From NCBI GenBank assembly GCA_913057905.1, contig CAJXPB010000001.1, positions 1,364,001 through 1,428,000 on the forward strand: a stretch of DNA of 64,000 bases. Direction: 5' to 3'. Origin of the DNA: an uncultured Pseudomonadota bacterium (GTDB taxonomy: Bacteria; Myxococcota_A; Bradymonadia; Bradymonadales; Bradymonadaceae). A program made the position numbers and the translations under genes. Positions 54,900 through 63,269 of the stretch are shown here, piece by piece (the stretch's first letter is position 1; each line of letters begins with the position of its first letter). The notes beneath the pieces were generated by a model. It ran no database searches. It was given only the letters and a program-made list of their open reading frames with translations, and was not told where the DNA came from.

Positions 54900-55742
54900 T
54901 CAATCGTCGTCGGGCACGGCTCCACGCCCCTCCCAGAATAGCGTCTCCAGGGAAAAGCCGAACTTGTCGTACAGTGCCACTGCGGAGCGGTTGTCTTCGC
55001 GGACATTCAGCGCCACACGGGAGACCCGCTCGAAGAGTTCGTCCAGCAATCGGCCGGTCGCCGCACTCGCCAGCCCCTGCCCCCGAGCGTCGGGATGGGT
55101 CACCAGATTTCCGATCGCCGCGATATCGAATTCGCGGCTGACCACGTGGACCCCGGCGATACTCAACAACTCGTCATCGGAGCCGTCGACACCGAAGTAC
55201 AGTCCGGTCTCCAACTGCGAGGGTTCGAAGAGGTTGTCCGGATAATGCTCGTACAATGCCATGATGGCGGCGGTGTCACCGTGGCCGAGTCGGCGGACTC
55301 TGGAGTCGTGCCCGAGCGAACTGTACTCCTCGCGGCGCAGTCCCATCCTCTGCATCGACTGGAGCGCCGAGACATCGTATTGATGCTCCAGCAGACCGAT
55401 GTCGCGGTTCATCAGATGAAAGTGGAATCTCTGTGGCAGGACGCCCGTCCCCTGCAGAAAGACGGTATCGAGCGCCGGACGATCGCCGACGGCTCGCACG
55501 GCTGGCAGACTGAGGCCATCGTAGTGTACCAATACGGCCTCCAGGTCTCCTTGCCGACGGACCCCGTACCAGGCACAAAAGGGGAAGTAGTCGTCGCGGA
55601 GGTCTCCGAGCAGATAAGCATTCCCGATGGGATCGGGACTCAGGAACGCGCGCAATTCGTCGCGGTCCTCGATGCTCTCGACTTCGACCGGCCCCCCGGT
55701 GAGCCTCGCTGCCTCGAGATCGTCAGATGTCGGTGCTTTCAT
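54900..55742 (-). CDS. GNAT-family acetyltransferase with N-terminal extension
   Basis: 280 residues. The C-terminal GNAT half is clear: IAAIGNLVTHPDARGQGLAS (acetyl-CoA loop RGQGLA), then VALNVREDNRSAVALYDKFG. The N-terminal half (1-140, IGNAYLLGDLRDDYFPFCAW) resembles the DUF4081-type partner domain found in such double-domain GNATs. Substrate unknown. It is divergent from the helicase gene, 83 bp apart. Confidence 0.82.
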   Translation of the reverse strand: MKAPTSDDLEAARLTGGPVEVESIEDRDELRAFLSPDPIGNAYLLGDLRDDYFPFCAWYGVRRQGDLEAVLVHYDGLSLPAVRAVGDRPALDTVFLQGTGVLPQRFHFHLMNRDIGLLEHQYDVSALQSMQRMGLRREEYSSLGHDSRVRRLGHGDTAAIMALYEHYPDNLFEPSQLETGLYFGVDGSDDELLSIAGVHVVSREFDIAAIGNLVTHPDARGQGLASAATGRLLDELFERVSRVALNVREDNRSAVALYDKFGFSLETLFWEGRGAVPDDD

Positions 55743-55825
55743 CGGGTTACTCCGAGAGGAGCGGAGGTCTCTCGACCTTCATACCATGGCATGAGAAATC
55801 GACGGTTGAAAGTGACAACACATTT

Positions 55826-58333
55826 ATGGACGAACCAAAGATGACATCAAGGGAGTACCTCGATCCGCTGAATTCGCCCCAGTTGCGGGCCGTTCAACAC
55901 CGCGACGGGCCACTGTTGATCCTGGCCGGCGCCGGGAGCGGCAAGACGCGCGTCATCACCAATCGTATTGCCCATCTGATCCTCTCCGGCGCAGCGGACC
56001 CGGATCGGATCGTAGCGGTCACCTTCACAAATCGGGCGGCCGGCGAGATGCGCGAGCGCGTCGCCGAGATCCTGTCGCGTGCCGATCAATCGGATGAGGC
56101 CGGCGCACCGGTGTTGTCGACGTTTCACTCCCTGGGGGCACGTCTGCTGAGGTGGCATGCCGATCGAGTCGGGCGGACTCGTCAGTTCACGATCCTGGAT
56201 CAAGACGATCAACTCGCGTTGGTAAAAGAAGTGGCACAACGCCACGGACGTGAGGCCGACCACGCTGAACGTAAACGACTGCGGCGGTATGTCGAGCGTA
56301 TGAAAAACCGGGCATTCGACCCCGAGGAGGCCTTCGAACAGACGCGAAACGAGCGCGAAGAAGACGACGCCCGATTCTACGAGACCTACCAGGCCCACGC
56401 GCGCCGAACCAACGTCGTCGACTTCGGGGATCTGCTGTTGCTGCCGCTGAAGATGTTCCGCGAGGATCCCGACCTGGCCGACCGCTACAGCCACCGCTGG
56501 CAGTATGTCATGGTCGACGAATTCCAGGACACCAACCCGGCCCAGTACGAGCTGCTCGAACACCTGACCCACCGCCACCGGAACCTCGCCGTCGTCGGCG
56601 ACGACGACCAGTCGATCTATCGGTGGCGAGACGCCACGGTCGCCAACATTCTCGATTTCGAAGACGACTTCGAAGAGACCGAGGTCGTCAAGCTCGAGCA
56701 GAATTACCGGTCGACCGAGTTGATACTCGATGCGGCCAACGACGTCATCGAGCACAACACCGAGCGGCGGCCCAAACGGCTCTGGACCGAAAAGGACCGC
56801 GGCCCGAAGATCACCCTCTTTACGGGCCGAGACGACCGCGAGGAGGCCGCCTACGTGGCCGACGAGATCGAAGCTCTCGGCCGCAACGGAGCCGACTGGT
56901 CCGATCTGGCGATCTTTTATCGTACGAACGCCCAGGGCCGGCAGTTCGAAGAGCAGCTCCGCGGGCTCGGGATCCCCTATCGAGTCGTCGGCGGTACGAG
57001 CTTCTACAATCGGGCCGAGATCAAGGACGTGCTGGCGTACCTACAGGTGGCGATGAACCCCAGCGACGACGTCAGTGCGCTTCGGGTCGTCGGTACACCC
57101 AAACGCGGCGTCGGCGACGTCACCGTCGACAAGTTGCGCAACGCCACCCGCATCCACGGCATCGACTCGGCGTTCGACGCCATGCGGGTGGTCGCGGGAT
57201 TGACCGAGCGCGCCGGGGTGGCGCTGGATCGGATCGACCCCAGCCCGCGCGACGACGGCCAACTCGAGGCACTCGCCGCCATCGAGGACCTGGGTGGACG
57301 TCCAAAGGGCGGGATCGCCGAATTCACGGAACTGATCATCGACCTGCGCGAACGCATCGCCCAGGAGGATGACCTCTCCGAACTGGTGGCCCAGTTGGTC
57401 GACCGGATCAACTATTTTGACCACCTCGACTCGAAGGATCCCGAGCGCGCCGACGATCGCAAGGACAACGTGCAGGAGTTACTCGTCGCTCTCCGGGACT
57501 TCGAGCAAGGCGGCGAGATTCCGATCGATGACGAGTCCCCGGTCGACCAGGAGGGACCGCACCCCGAGCAGGACCTCCTCGTCGGCTCGACGGCGGGCAG
57601 ACAACTGCGCGGTTTTCTGGAGCGCACCTCGCTCGTTCAGGACACCGACGACGAACCTTCGGCCGAGACCGTCACACTGATGACCGTCCACAGTGCCAAG
57701 GGACTCGAATTCGATACCGTCTTCCTGGTGGGGATGGAGGACGAGTTGTTCCCGAACATACGAGACGAGGGAGACCAGGCGGAACTCAACGAAGAACGTC
57801 GGCTCGCTTACGTGGCGATCACCCGAACCGAGCGAAAGCTCTACATCACCAACGCCCGCCGACGCCGAATTTGGGGCCAGACCCGGCGCACCGCCCCGTC
57901 GAGATTTTTGCTGGACATCGACGAATCCCGCATCGAACACGACCCGAAGAGTTGCACCGACGACATCAACTACGGCCGAACCCGCCGACAACGAGGTTGG
58001 GGCTCTGGAGGCGGATCGTCGGATTGGTCGTCCGCATCGTCGACGCAATCGAGCGACCACGACCCGATGTCACAGGTCGACCCGAACGCCGACGACCACG
58101 ACTTCGTCGACCCCGACTGGTCCGACCAGGAACTCAAACCTTCAGTCGAGGCGAATGACAGCCCGCCTGACGAAGGGAGTCACGACTGGGTCGGCAAGAC
58201 GGTCAGCCACTCCAGGTTTGGCATCGGAAAAGTCGAGGAGGTCTCCGGCGACGGCGACGACGCCCGCCTGACGATAGAATTCGTCCAGTCGGGCCGAAAG
58301 ACCGTGGTCCGTAAATACGTCAAAATTCTATGA
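55826..58333 (+). CDS. uvrD: UvrD/PcrA-family superfamily 1 DNA helicase
   Basis: 835 residues from ATG 55826 (an ATG 5 codons on is also possible). 3' to 5' DNA helicase for repair and plasmid or phage replication. Motif I LILAGAGSGKTRVITNR; Walker B VDEFQDTNPAQYELL; motif III VVGDDDQSIYRWRDA; motif IV EQNYRSTELILDAAN; motif V VTLMTVHSAKGLEFD; motif VI EERRLAYVAITRTERKLYI. A long Ser/Gly/Asp linker (about 735-790) leads to the PcrA C-terminal Tudor-like tail VGKTVSHSRFGIGKVEEVSG. The frame reads on past its TGA into the broken barrel copy. Confidence 0.95.
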   Translation: MDEPKMTSREYLDPLNSPQLRAVQHRDGPLLILAGAGSGKTRVITNRIAHLILSGAADPDRIVAVTFTNRAAGEMRERVAEILSRADQSDEAGAPVLSTFHSLGARLLRWHADRVGRTRQFTILDQDDQLALVKEVAQRHGREADHAERKRLRRYVERMKNRAFDPEEAFEQTRNEREEDDARFYETYQAHARRTNVVDFGDLLLLPLKMFREDPDLADRYSHRWQYVMVDEFQDTNPAQYELLEHLTHRHRNLAVVGDDDQSIYRWRDATVANILDFEDDFEETEVVKLEQNYRSTELILDAANDVIEHNTERRPKRLWTEKDRGPKITLFTGRDDREEAAYVADEIEALGRNGADWSDLAIFYRTNAQGRQFEEQLRGLGIPYRVVGGTSFYNRAEIKDVLAYLQVAMNPSDDVSALRVVGTPKRGVGDVTVDKLRNATRIHGIDSAFDAMRVVAGLTERAGVALDRIDPSPRDDGQLEALAAIEDLGGRPKGGIAEFTELIIDLRERIAQEDDLSELVAQLVDRINYFDHLDSKDPERADDRKDNVQELLVALRDFEQGGEIPIDDESPVDQEGPHPEQDLLVGSTAGRQLRGFLERTSLVQDTDDEPSAETVTLMTVHSAKGLEFDTVFLVGMEDELFPNIRDEGDQAELNEERRLAYVAITRTERKLYITNARRRRIWGQTRRTAPSRFLLDIDESRIEHDPKSCTDDINYGRTRRQRGWGSGGGSSDWSSASSTQSSDHDPMSQVDPNADDHDFVDPDWSDQELKPSVEANDSPPDEGSHDWVGKTVSHSRFGIGKVEEVSGDGDDARLTIEFVQSGRKTVVRKYVKIL

Positions 58334-58339
58334 ACATTT

Positions 58340-58579
58340 AAACCGCCGCAGACACTCGCCGCTCAAGACGACTCTGCCAACACTGTCGGAATCACCGGGA
58401 CGATCCAGCCCGCTGTCACCGACAATGAGGCGAAATTCACCTTCAACTATGGAGCGGGCATCGACGTCTGGTTAACCGACGGCTTCGCCCTCGGCGGCGG
58501 TGTGACCATGCGCCACTACGTGGACAACTCGATAAGCAACATCCTGGACTTTAACCTGGGCACGTCCGTAAAATTCTAG
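58340..58579 (+). pseudogene. Broken copy of the adjacent outer-membrane barrel gene
   Basis: After the helicase stop the same frame gives a stretch starting KPPQTLAAQDDSANTVGITG and ending in LDFNLGTSVKF then TAG. It parallels the intact gene at 58691: its signal-peptide end plus mature start (AQDD..., IGITGTV), then FTFNYGGGV and GGGLTMRHHTS and DINLGTSFKF. Here the signal-peptide part and about 90 central residues are missing, and no good start codon exists. It is a tandem duplicate degraded by deletion, at the join with the helicase gene. Confidence 0.75.
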
Positions 58580-58690
58580 ATCCACCCGCTACATGGGCCA
58601 ATCTGAAATCTTGCTTCCCTTTGGAAAGGCCTTATTCTACGGGTAGCCGTGCGACATCTGCTGATAGTTCTCTCATCGTGGAGTAGACTG

Positions 58691-59275
58691 ATGAAACGAC
58701 TGACCCCCTTGTTGATTGCTCTGAGCCTCTGCGCGCTTCCCGCCACCGGGTTCGCCCAGGATGATGGCGGTGGGGGATCCAGCGACCAGATAGGGATTAC
58801 CGGTACCGTCAACATCGGACCGAGCCTCTTTTTCGGTCAAGCCAGATCAAGCGCGCTCGCTTCAGTCCAAGCGGGATTCCATGTAGATCTCTACCCCGGC
58901 TACGAAATCGCCGAAGGCCTCTCCGCCGAACTCAACCTCGGCTTCCGAAACAACCCTCAAGCCATTGGGGGGCGAATTTCGCTGATTCCGGTTCTCGTCC
59001 CCGGAGTGCGTTACCACTTCGATTTGGGTTCCCAAGTAAAACCCTACGTTCACGGCCATCTTGGGCTCGGGTTTCGGCGCTTCACTTCGCCTTCAGTATT
59101 CGGGTCGAGGAGTCGAGCCAACGCCAGTTTCACGTTCAACTATGGAGGCGGAGTCAACTACTGGATTAACGAGTACGTGGGGGTAGGTGGTGGGCTCACG
59201 ATGCGACATCACACGAGTCAAAACGGGTTCGCTTCGTCCTTCGACATCAACCTGGGAACTTCCTTCAAATTCTGA
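58691..59275 (+). CDS. Small outer-membrane beta-barrel protein
   Basis: 194 residues. Signal peptide KRLTPLLIALSLCALPATGFA with cleavage before QDD. The mature protein alternates polar and hydrophobic residues in beta strands (ISLIPVLVPGVRYHFDL, VKPYVHGHLGLGFRRFTS) and ends in Phe (SFDINLGTSFKF), the outer-membrane barrel sign. Similar to OmpW/OprF-type 8-strand barrels. It has a broken duplicate just upstream. A strong terminator follows at 59301-59340. Confidence 0.85.
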   Translation: MKRLTPLLIALSLCALPATGFAQDDGGGGSSDQIGITGTVNIGPSLFFGQARSSALASVQAGFHVDLYPGYEIAEGLSAELNLGFRNNPQAIGGRISLIPVLVPGVRYHFDLGSQVKPYVHGHLGLGFRRFTSPSVFGSRSRANASFTFNYGGGVNYWINEYVGVGGGLTMRHHTSQNGFASSFDINLGTSFKF

Positions 59276-59300
59276 AGCCGCTCCGCGCAGACTGACCAGA

Positions 59301-59340
59301 CACAAAAGCCCGCCGGTGTCTCAACCGGCGGGCTTTTGTG
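59301..59340. terminator. Strong bidirectional hairpin terminator
   Basis: A 16-bp perfect stem (CACAAAAGCCCGCCGG / CCGGCGGGCTTTTGTG) with an 8-nt loop. A-rich on one side and T-rich on the other, so it can terminate both the barrel gene and the convergent minus-strand transcript that ends at 59364. Confidence 0.9.
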
Positions 59341-59363
59341 CGTGAAGCTTCTCGGTGAACTCT

Positions 59364-59966
59364 TCAGTCGTCGGAACGGGCGACCCGCTCTTTTTCGCGT
59401 TCGACCTCGTGTTCGGCGAACTCGGCGTCACTCGACGCCTCGCCGAGCCCCGACAACTCGACCTCCAGGTCATCCTCAAGCGGTGCGGTCGCCGTGCGTC
59501 GATCGTCGGGGTCGCGAAACTCCGGAAAGATGTAGACATCGCGGCCCGACTCGCTGACGCCGGGTTCGGCGACGCCCTCATCGACGAAGGCGTTGAGTTG
59601 GTCGCGCACCTCTTCGACGGTGTACCGACTCCGAAGGGCGACTTCAGGCACGGTCACCTCGCCGCCCAGGCTCTCGGCCCAGTCGAGCACATCCTGTTGA
59701 AGGTTTCGTCGACGATGGGAACTCCGAGATTCTTCCGACAGCGCCGCGCCTCTCCATGCCAGCACCATGCCGACGACCAGAAAGATGGTCGCCGAAGAGG
59801 CCATCGCCCAGAGCAGAGGGCCCCAGAATTGGAGGCCCACCGCGGAGAGTTCGACGCCCACAAAGGTCAGCACAAAGGTGCTCAGCGCCATCAGCGCCGC
59901 ACCGAGGAGTCCGATGGTCATGCGCCCCAGATTGGCGATCCAGTCTGAAATGCGCTGCAAGTCCAT
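59364..59966 (-). CDS. Two-TM membrane protein with a winged-helix-like domain
   Basis: 200 residues. Two TM segments (IGLLGAALMALSTFVLTFVG and LLWAMASSATIFLVVGMVLA) are followed by a short cytoplasmic winged-helix-like stretch (VTVPEVALRSRYTVEEVRD, LNAFVDEGVAEPGV) and an acidic tail. It begins 6 bp after the dynamin-like GTPase gene ends, so it is the last gene of that operon and may regulate or anchor it. Function unknown. Confidence 0.65.
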   Translation of the reverse strand: MDLQRISDWIANLGRMTIGLLGAALMALSTFVLTFVGVELSAVGLQFWGPLLWAMASSATIFLVVGMVLAWRGAALSEESRSSHRRRNLQQDVLDWAESLGGEVTVPEVALRSRYTVEEVRDQLNAFVDEGVAEPGVSESGRDVYIFPEFRDPDDRRTATAPLEDDLEVELSGLGEASSDAEFAEHEVEREKERVARSDD

Positions 59967-59972
59967 GGCGAC

Positions 59973-62066
59973 TTACTCGTCTTCTCGGGCCGAGAGAGTC
60001 TCGCGGTGTTCCTCCAGTCGTTCGGCGACCTCACGCACCCGCTGGAGCCGATCGGCAACCTCGGCGACGGCCTCGTCGCCGTCGGCCTCTTCGCGGCGGC
60101 GCTGCACCTGGGCGAGCGCCTCTTGAATCTGGCGATACAGTCGGTCGCCGGCGTTTTCGACGAAGGTCTCGAGTCGATCGCCGTACTGATGGATCGTAGC
60201 CAGAAGCTCCTCTTCGATCGCTTCGGTGGCCTCGTCGATGGCTCGCTTGCCCTCTTCGCGGGCTCGATCCTTGATCTTGTCGTCGACCTTTCCCTTGAAG
60301 AACATCGCCAGGACCGGGGTCGCCGCCGTCAGCAGTCCTCCCACGATGGTGTTGGCCAGAAAGAAGACCGACACGCCGACCGTGCCGAGAGCGAAGACAC
60401 TGACGTCGTAGGCGACGGTGTCGACCTCCAGGTCGAGTTGGTCGGCGAGTCCGAATTCGTCGCGAAACGTTTCGACGGTCTCCTGGATCGACTCGTTCGT
60501 GATCTCGATGACCTCTTCGGCCAGGTCCTCCAGGCTCTCGGCAATGGCGGCGCCTTCATCTTCGAGCCACTGTTTGAACTGATCCTGAATCCAGGCCGAC
60601 AGATACAACTGGACGTCCTTGGCTTCGGCGGCCTCGATCTGTCGTGGAAGCTGCTCTTTGAAGTCCTCGCGAAACGCGTGGAGGTTGTGCCGAGCCGTCG
60701 CGGCGATTCCCCCGATACGCTCCTCGATGAGATCGAGATTCGACGCGATCAGACGTCGTGATTCCTTGAGTTTCTTGCGGACCGCCCGGATCCGCTCTTC
60801 GAGCTCCTCGCGTTCGAGTTGATAGGCCTGCCGCTCGATGGCCAGATTCTGCTCGAGAAGACCGGCGACCCTGAGTCCTCCGCCGAGGGCGCTGTCCATG
60901 ATGATCTCGGCCTTTTCATCGCGCAGAAACCGGATCAGCTCGTTTTTGAAGTCCCCGAAGGCTTCGGGGGGCTCGGCGCCGGACGTCTGCGCCTCGATGG
61001 CGTCACGTCCCGAGAAGGCAAACAACTTAACTTCGCGATCCAACATCGACTCGAGCTTCTGGCGAGCATAGGACTCGACCTCCTTGGCCTCTTCATCGCT
61101 CAGGGCATCGACCTTCCCGAGCACGAAGATGATCCGCTCGCGGTTCGCCTCCAGCAGCCGGTCCTCGATGAAGGTGATCTCGCTCTTCTTGAGGACCTGG
61201 GTGGCATCGAGGACGTACAATACGACGTCGGCCCGCGGCACATAGCCGTACGTGATCTCGACTTTTTGCCGCGAGATGTCGTTGACACCGGGCGTGTCGA
61301 CGAGGACTAAAGATTCGGCCAGCAGATCATTCGGGTAGGCGATCTCGACATACTCGGGTTCCCCGCCCGGCCAGGTCTCGGACTCCCGGATCACCTCGTC
61401 CATCTCCTGGTAGGTGATCTCGACGGGTTCTTCCCCGTCGGCCTCGGCCGAGGGATGGACCGTTACCTGCGGTTTCTTTCCCCAGACCAGATGGGTGATC
61501 ACCGAGGTCGTCGGCGTGATGCCCACCGGCAAGATCTCTTCGCCGAGCAACGCGTTGACGACCGTCGATTTTCCGTGGTTGAACTCGCCGAGGACCACGA
61601 CCGACATCTGCTCCTGACGCAGTGCTTGGATCCGCTCCTCGTAGATCTCGTCGTACAGCGTCTGAAAGCCGCGTTCGTCGGCAATGTCGGCCAAATCGAC
61701 CAGCAGGGACTGGACCTCGTCGCGGTCGACCGGCAAGACACTCCAGTCGGCCTTCGGCGAGACCTCCGGCGCCGTGCCGGCGCCACTGAGTGTCGGACCC
61801 GTTCGGCTCTCGAGATCATCCGGGCTGACCAATCCGTCGTCACCGGCCGACTCATCATCGGGGCCCGGCTCGGTGCGGTAGCGCGCATCGAGACCGTCTT
61901 CATCGTCGTCGGAGGTCCAGACTGCCATTCGCTGCAGTTCGTTGTCCGACAGCTCATAGCTCTGGCCCGCCCGACGCTCCCGGGAGTCGCTCTCCTCGGT
62001 ATCGTCGTTCGATCGAGGGGACTCCTCGTGGTCAGATGGCCGATCCGGTCCGTTTTCTTCGCTCAT
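59973..62066 (-). CDS. Bacterial dynamin-like GTPase
   Basis: 697 residues from ATG 62066. A very acidic, disordered N-terminus (1-105). The dynamin-type G domain: G1 GEFNHGKS (160-167), G2 TPTTSV, G3 DTPG (257-260), G4 GKVD (317-320; the usual residue is N/TKxD, here preceded by Gly). A helical bundle follows, with coiled-coil (QLEREELEERIRAVRKKLKE). Near residues 560-590 a hydrophobic hairpin (LGTVGVSVFFLANTIVGGLL and AATPVLAMFF) would insert in the membrane. Long helical C-terminus. Such proteins (BDLP, LeoA) remodel or stabilise membranes. Start chosen because the earlier 61 codons have no protein-like composition. Confidence 0.85.
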   Translation of the reverse strand: MSEENGPDRPSDHEESPRSNDDTEESDSRERRAGQSYELSDNELQRMAVWTSDDDEDGLDARYRTEPGPDDESAGDDGLVSPDDLESRTGPTLSGAGTAPEVSPKADWSVLPVDRDEVQSLLVDLADIADERGFQTLYDEIYEERIQALRQEQMSVVVLGEFNHGKSTVVNALLGEEILPVGITPTTSVITHLVWGKKPQVTVHPSAEADGEEPVEITYQEMDEVIRESETWPGGEPEYVEIAYPNDLLAESLVLVDTPGVNDISRQKVEITYGYVPRADVVLYVLDATQVLKKSEITFIEDRLLEANRERIIFVLGKVDALSDEEAKEVESYARQKLESMLDREVKLFAFSGRDAIEAQTSGAEPPEAFGDFKNELIRFLRDEKAEIIMDSALGGGLRVAGLLEQNLAIERQAYQLEREELEERIRAVRKKLKESRRLIASNLDLIEERIGGIAATARHNLHAFREDFKEQLPRQIEAAEAKDVQLYLSAWIQDQFKQWLEDEGAAIAESLEDLAEEVIEITNESIQETVETFRDEFGLADQLDLEVDTVAYDVSVFALGTVGVSVFFLANTIVGGLLTAATPVLAMFFKGKVDDKIKDRAREEGKRAIDEATEAIEEELLATIHQYGDRLETFVENAGDRLYRQIQEALAQVQRRREEADGDEAVAEVADRLQRVREVAERLEEHRETLSAREDE

Positions 62067-62387
62067 GGTCTCGGTACCTCGTAAAGACAAGGCGTGTACG
62101 TAAAGGGGAAAGCCACCGCCCCCGGCGACCTCGAAACGGCGTCGGCTGGGCGCCGGGCGCGCAAAGCTCGGGTCGGCCTCGTTGGCATGCTCACCGGCGG
62201 GCCGCCTCAAAGAGAACGGGGCCGGGCCTGGAGACCGATCGCGGTACATCTCGTACCGCGAGTCGACTCGATCCCGGCGGCTCCCTCGTCGGTTCCCACC
62301 GGCTCACATCCCTTCGATCCATACCGTAGCTTCGAGGCCCTCGCCTCTGCGTCGGCCGGTGAGCACCGGTGGCGGTGGAGACTCAGT
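62067..62387. other. Intergenic region with a perfect hairpin, between the GTPase and the M48 gene
   Basis: 321 bp. A perfect 9-bp stem TCGCGGTAC / GTACCGCGA with loop ATCTC lies at 62239-62261, with no T run after it on either strand. GCCGGTGAGCACCGGT near 62356 is another short palindrome. It is between two minus-strand genes, so it may hold the GTPase promoter and a hairpin that ends or tunes the upstream transcript. No gene is seen. Confidence 0.5.
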
Positions 62388-63269
62388 TTACATGACTTTT
62401 ATCAAAGACTCGACCTCCCGGTCGATTTCGTCGAGCGGTACGCCCCCTTTTTCGCCGACGATCTCTCGGTAGTAGGAGCTGTCCGCAAAGAGACGCAGCG
62501 CCTGAACTCGCTTGGGAAGGTAGGGATGATCCTCGAGATACTCCCGGAACCTCCCCACCCCTTCCTGAAGGTCCTCGAGCTGCTCGAGATACGCATCCAG
62601 GTCGACCTCTCGGGAGAGTCGGTCGCTGCCGACGGCCAATCGCATCATGGTGCCCAGTGCGACGTCGACATTTTCGCAGCACAGAAGCCCGGCCCGGTCA
62701 CAGGTAATCTCGCCGCGGCGACTCCAGGCGTTCAACGCCACCTGAGCCGGCGCCATCGCCCACTTGACCGCGGAGATGACTCCCCGGGCCAGAAACTCCG
62801 CGGCGGTCCGATAGACGACGTGATTGTTCTGGAGATGCCCGCACTCGTGGCCGATCACGAAGCGGAGTTGCTCGTCATCGAGCGCATCCACGAGTCCCGA
62901 GTTCAGCACCACGAAGGCCTCGGTGTCGGTGCCGAAGGTCCCCGCGTTGAGGTTGGGATCCTGCGAGACGTAGACCGTCGGCGGCGCGATATCCAGGGTC
63001 TCGGAGCACTCGGTGACCATCCGGTACAGCTCGGGAAACTGACGACGCGTCACCTGGACGGACTTACCGAGGAGCTCGTTCTTTTCCATCGACTTCCAGA
63101 AACGGACCGCCGCCTCGGCCACCAGTCTCACGGGCGTGGCCCGTTGGATCTTCCGGAGCACGCGAATATCGCCCGAGAAGGCGTACTCTCCGAAACCGGT
63201 GGCTTGGTCCCGGCCCGACGTCGGCTCCTTCTTGCGCTGTACGTACTCCAGAAAGTTGAATGTACTCAT
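62388..63269 (-). CDS. M48-family membrane-associated metalloprotease
   Basis: 293 residues. The zinc motif HECGH (H141-H145) is in RFVIGHECGHLQNNHV, with the third ligand in the downstream RRGEITCDRAGLLC. M48 cleft signature NAGTFGTDTEAFVVLNSGLV. No TM or signal is clear at the N-terminus; a weakly hydrophobic segment AEFLARGVISAVKWAMAPAQ may bind the membrane. The start overlaps the stop of the FHA gene (ATGA). Likely a quality-control or regulatory protease. Confidence 0.87.
   Translation of the reverse strand: MSTFNFLEYVQRKKEPTSGRDQATGFGEYAFSGDIRVLRKIQRATPVRLVAEAAVRFWKSMEKNELLGKSVQVTRRQFPELYRMVTECSETLDIAPPTVYVSQDPNLNAGTFGTDTEAFVVLNSGLVDALDDEQLRFVIGHECGHLQNNHVVYRTAAEFLARGVISAVKWAMAPAQVALNAWSRRGEITCDRAGLLCCENVDVALGTMMRLAVGSDRLSREVDLDAYLEQLEDLQEGVGRFREYLEDHPYLPKRVQALRLFADSSYYREIVGEKGGVPLDEIDREVESLIKVM

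Noticed and set aside
62067..62249. An N-terminal extension of 61 codons on the dynamin-like GTPase
   Set aside because: Arg/Pro/Gly-rich without protein character; ATG 62066 has a ribosome site and matches an acidic N-terminus.
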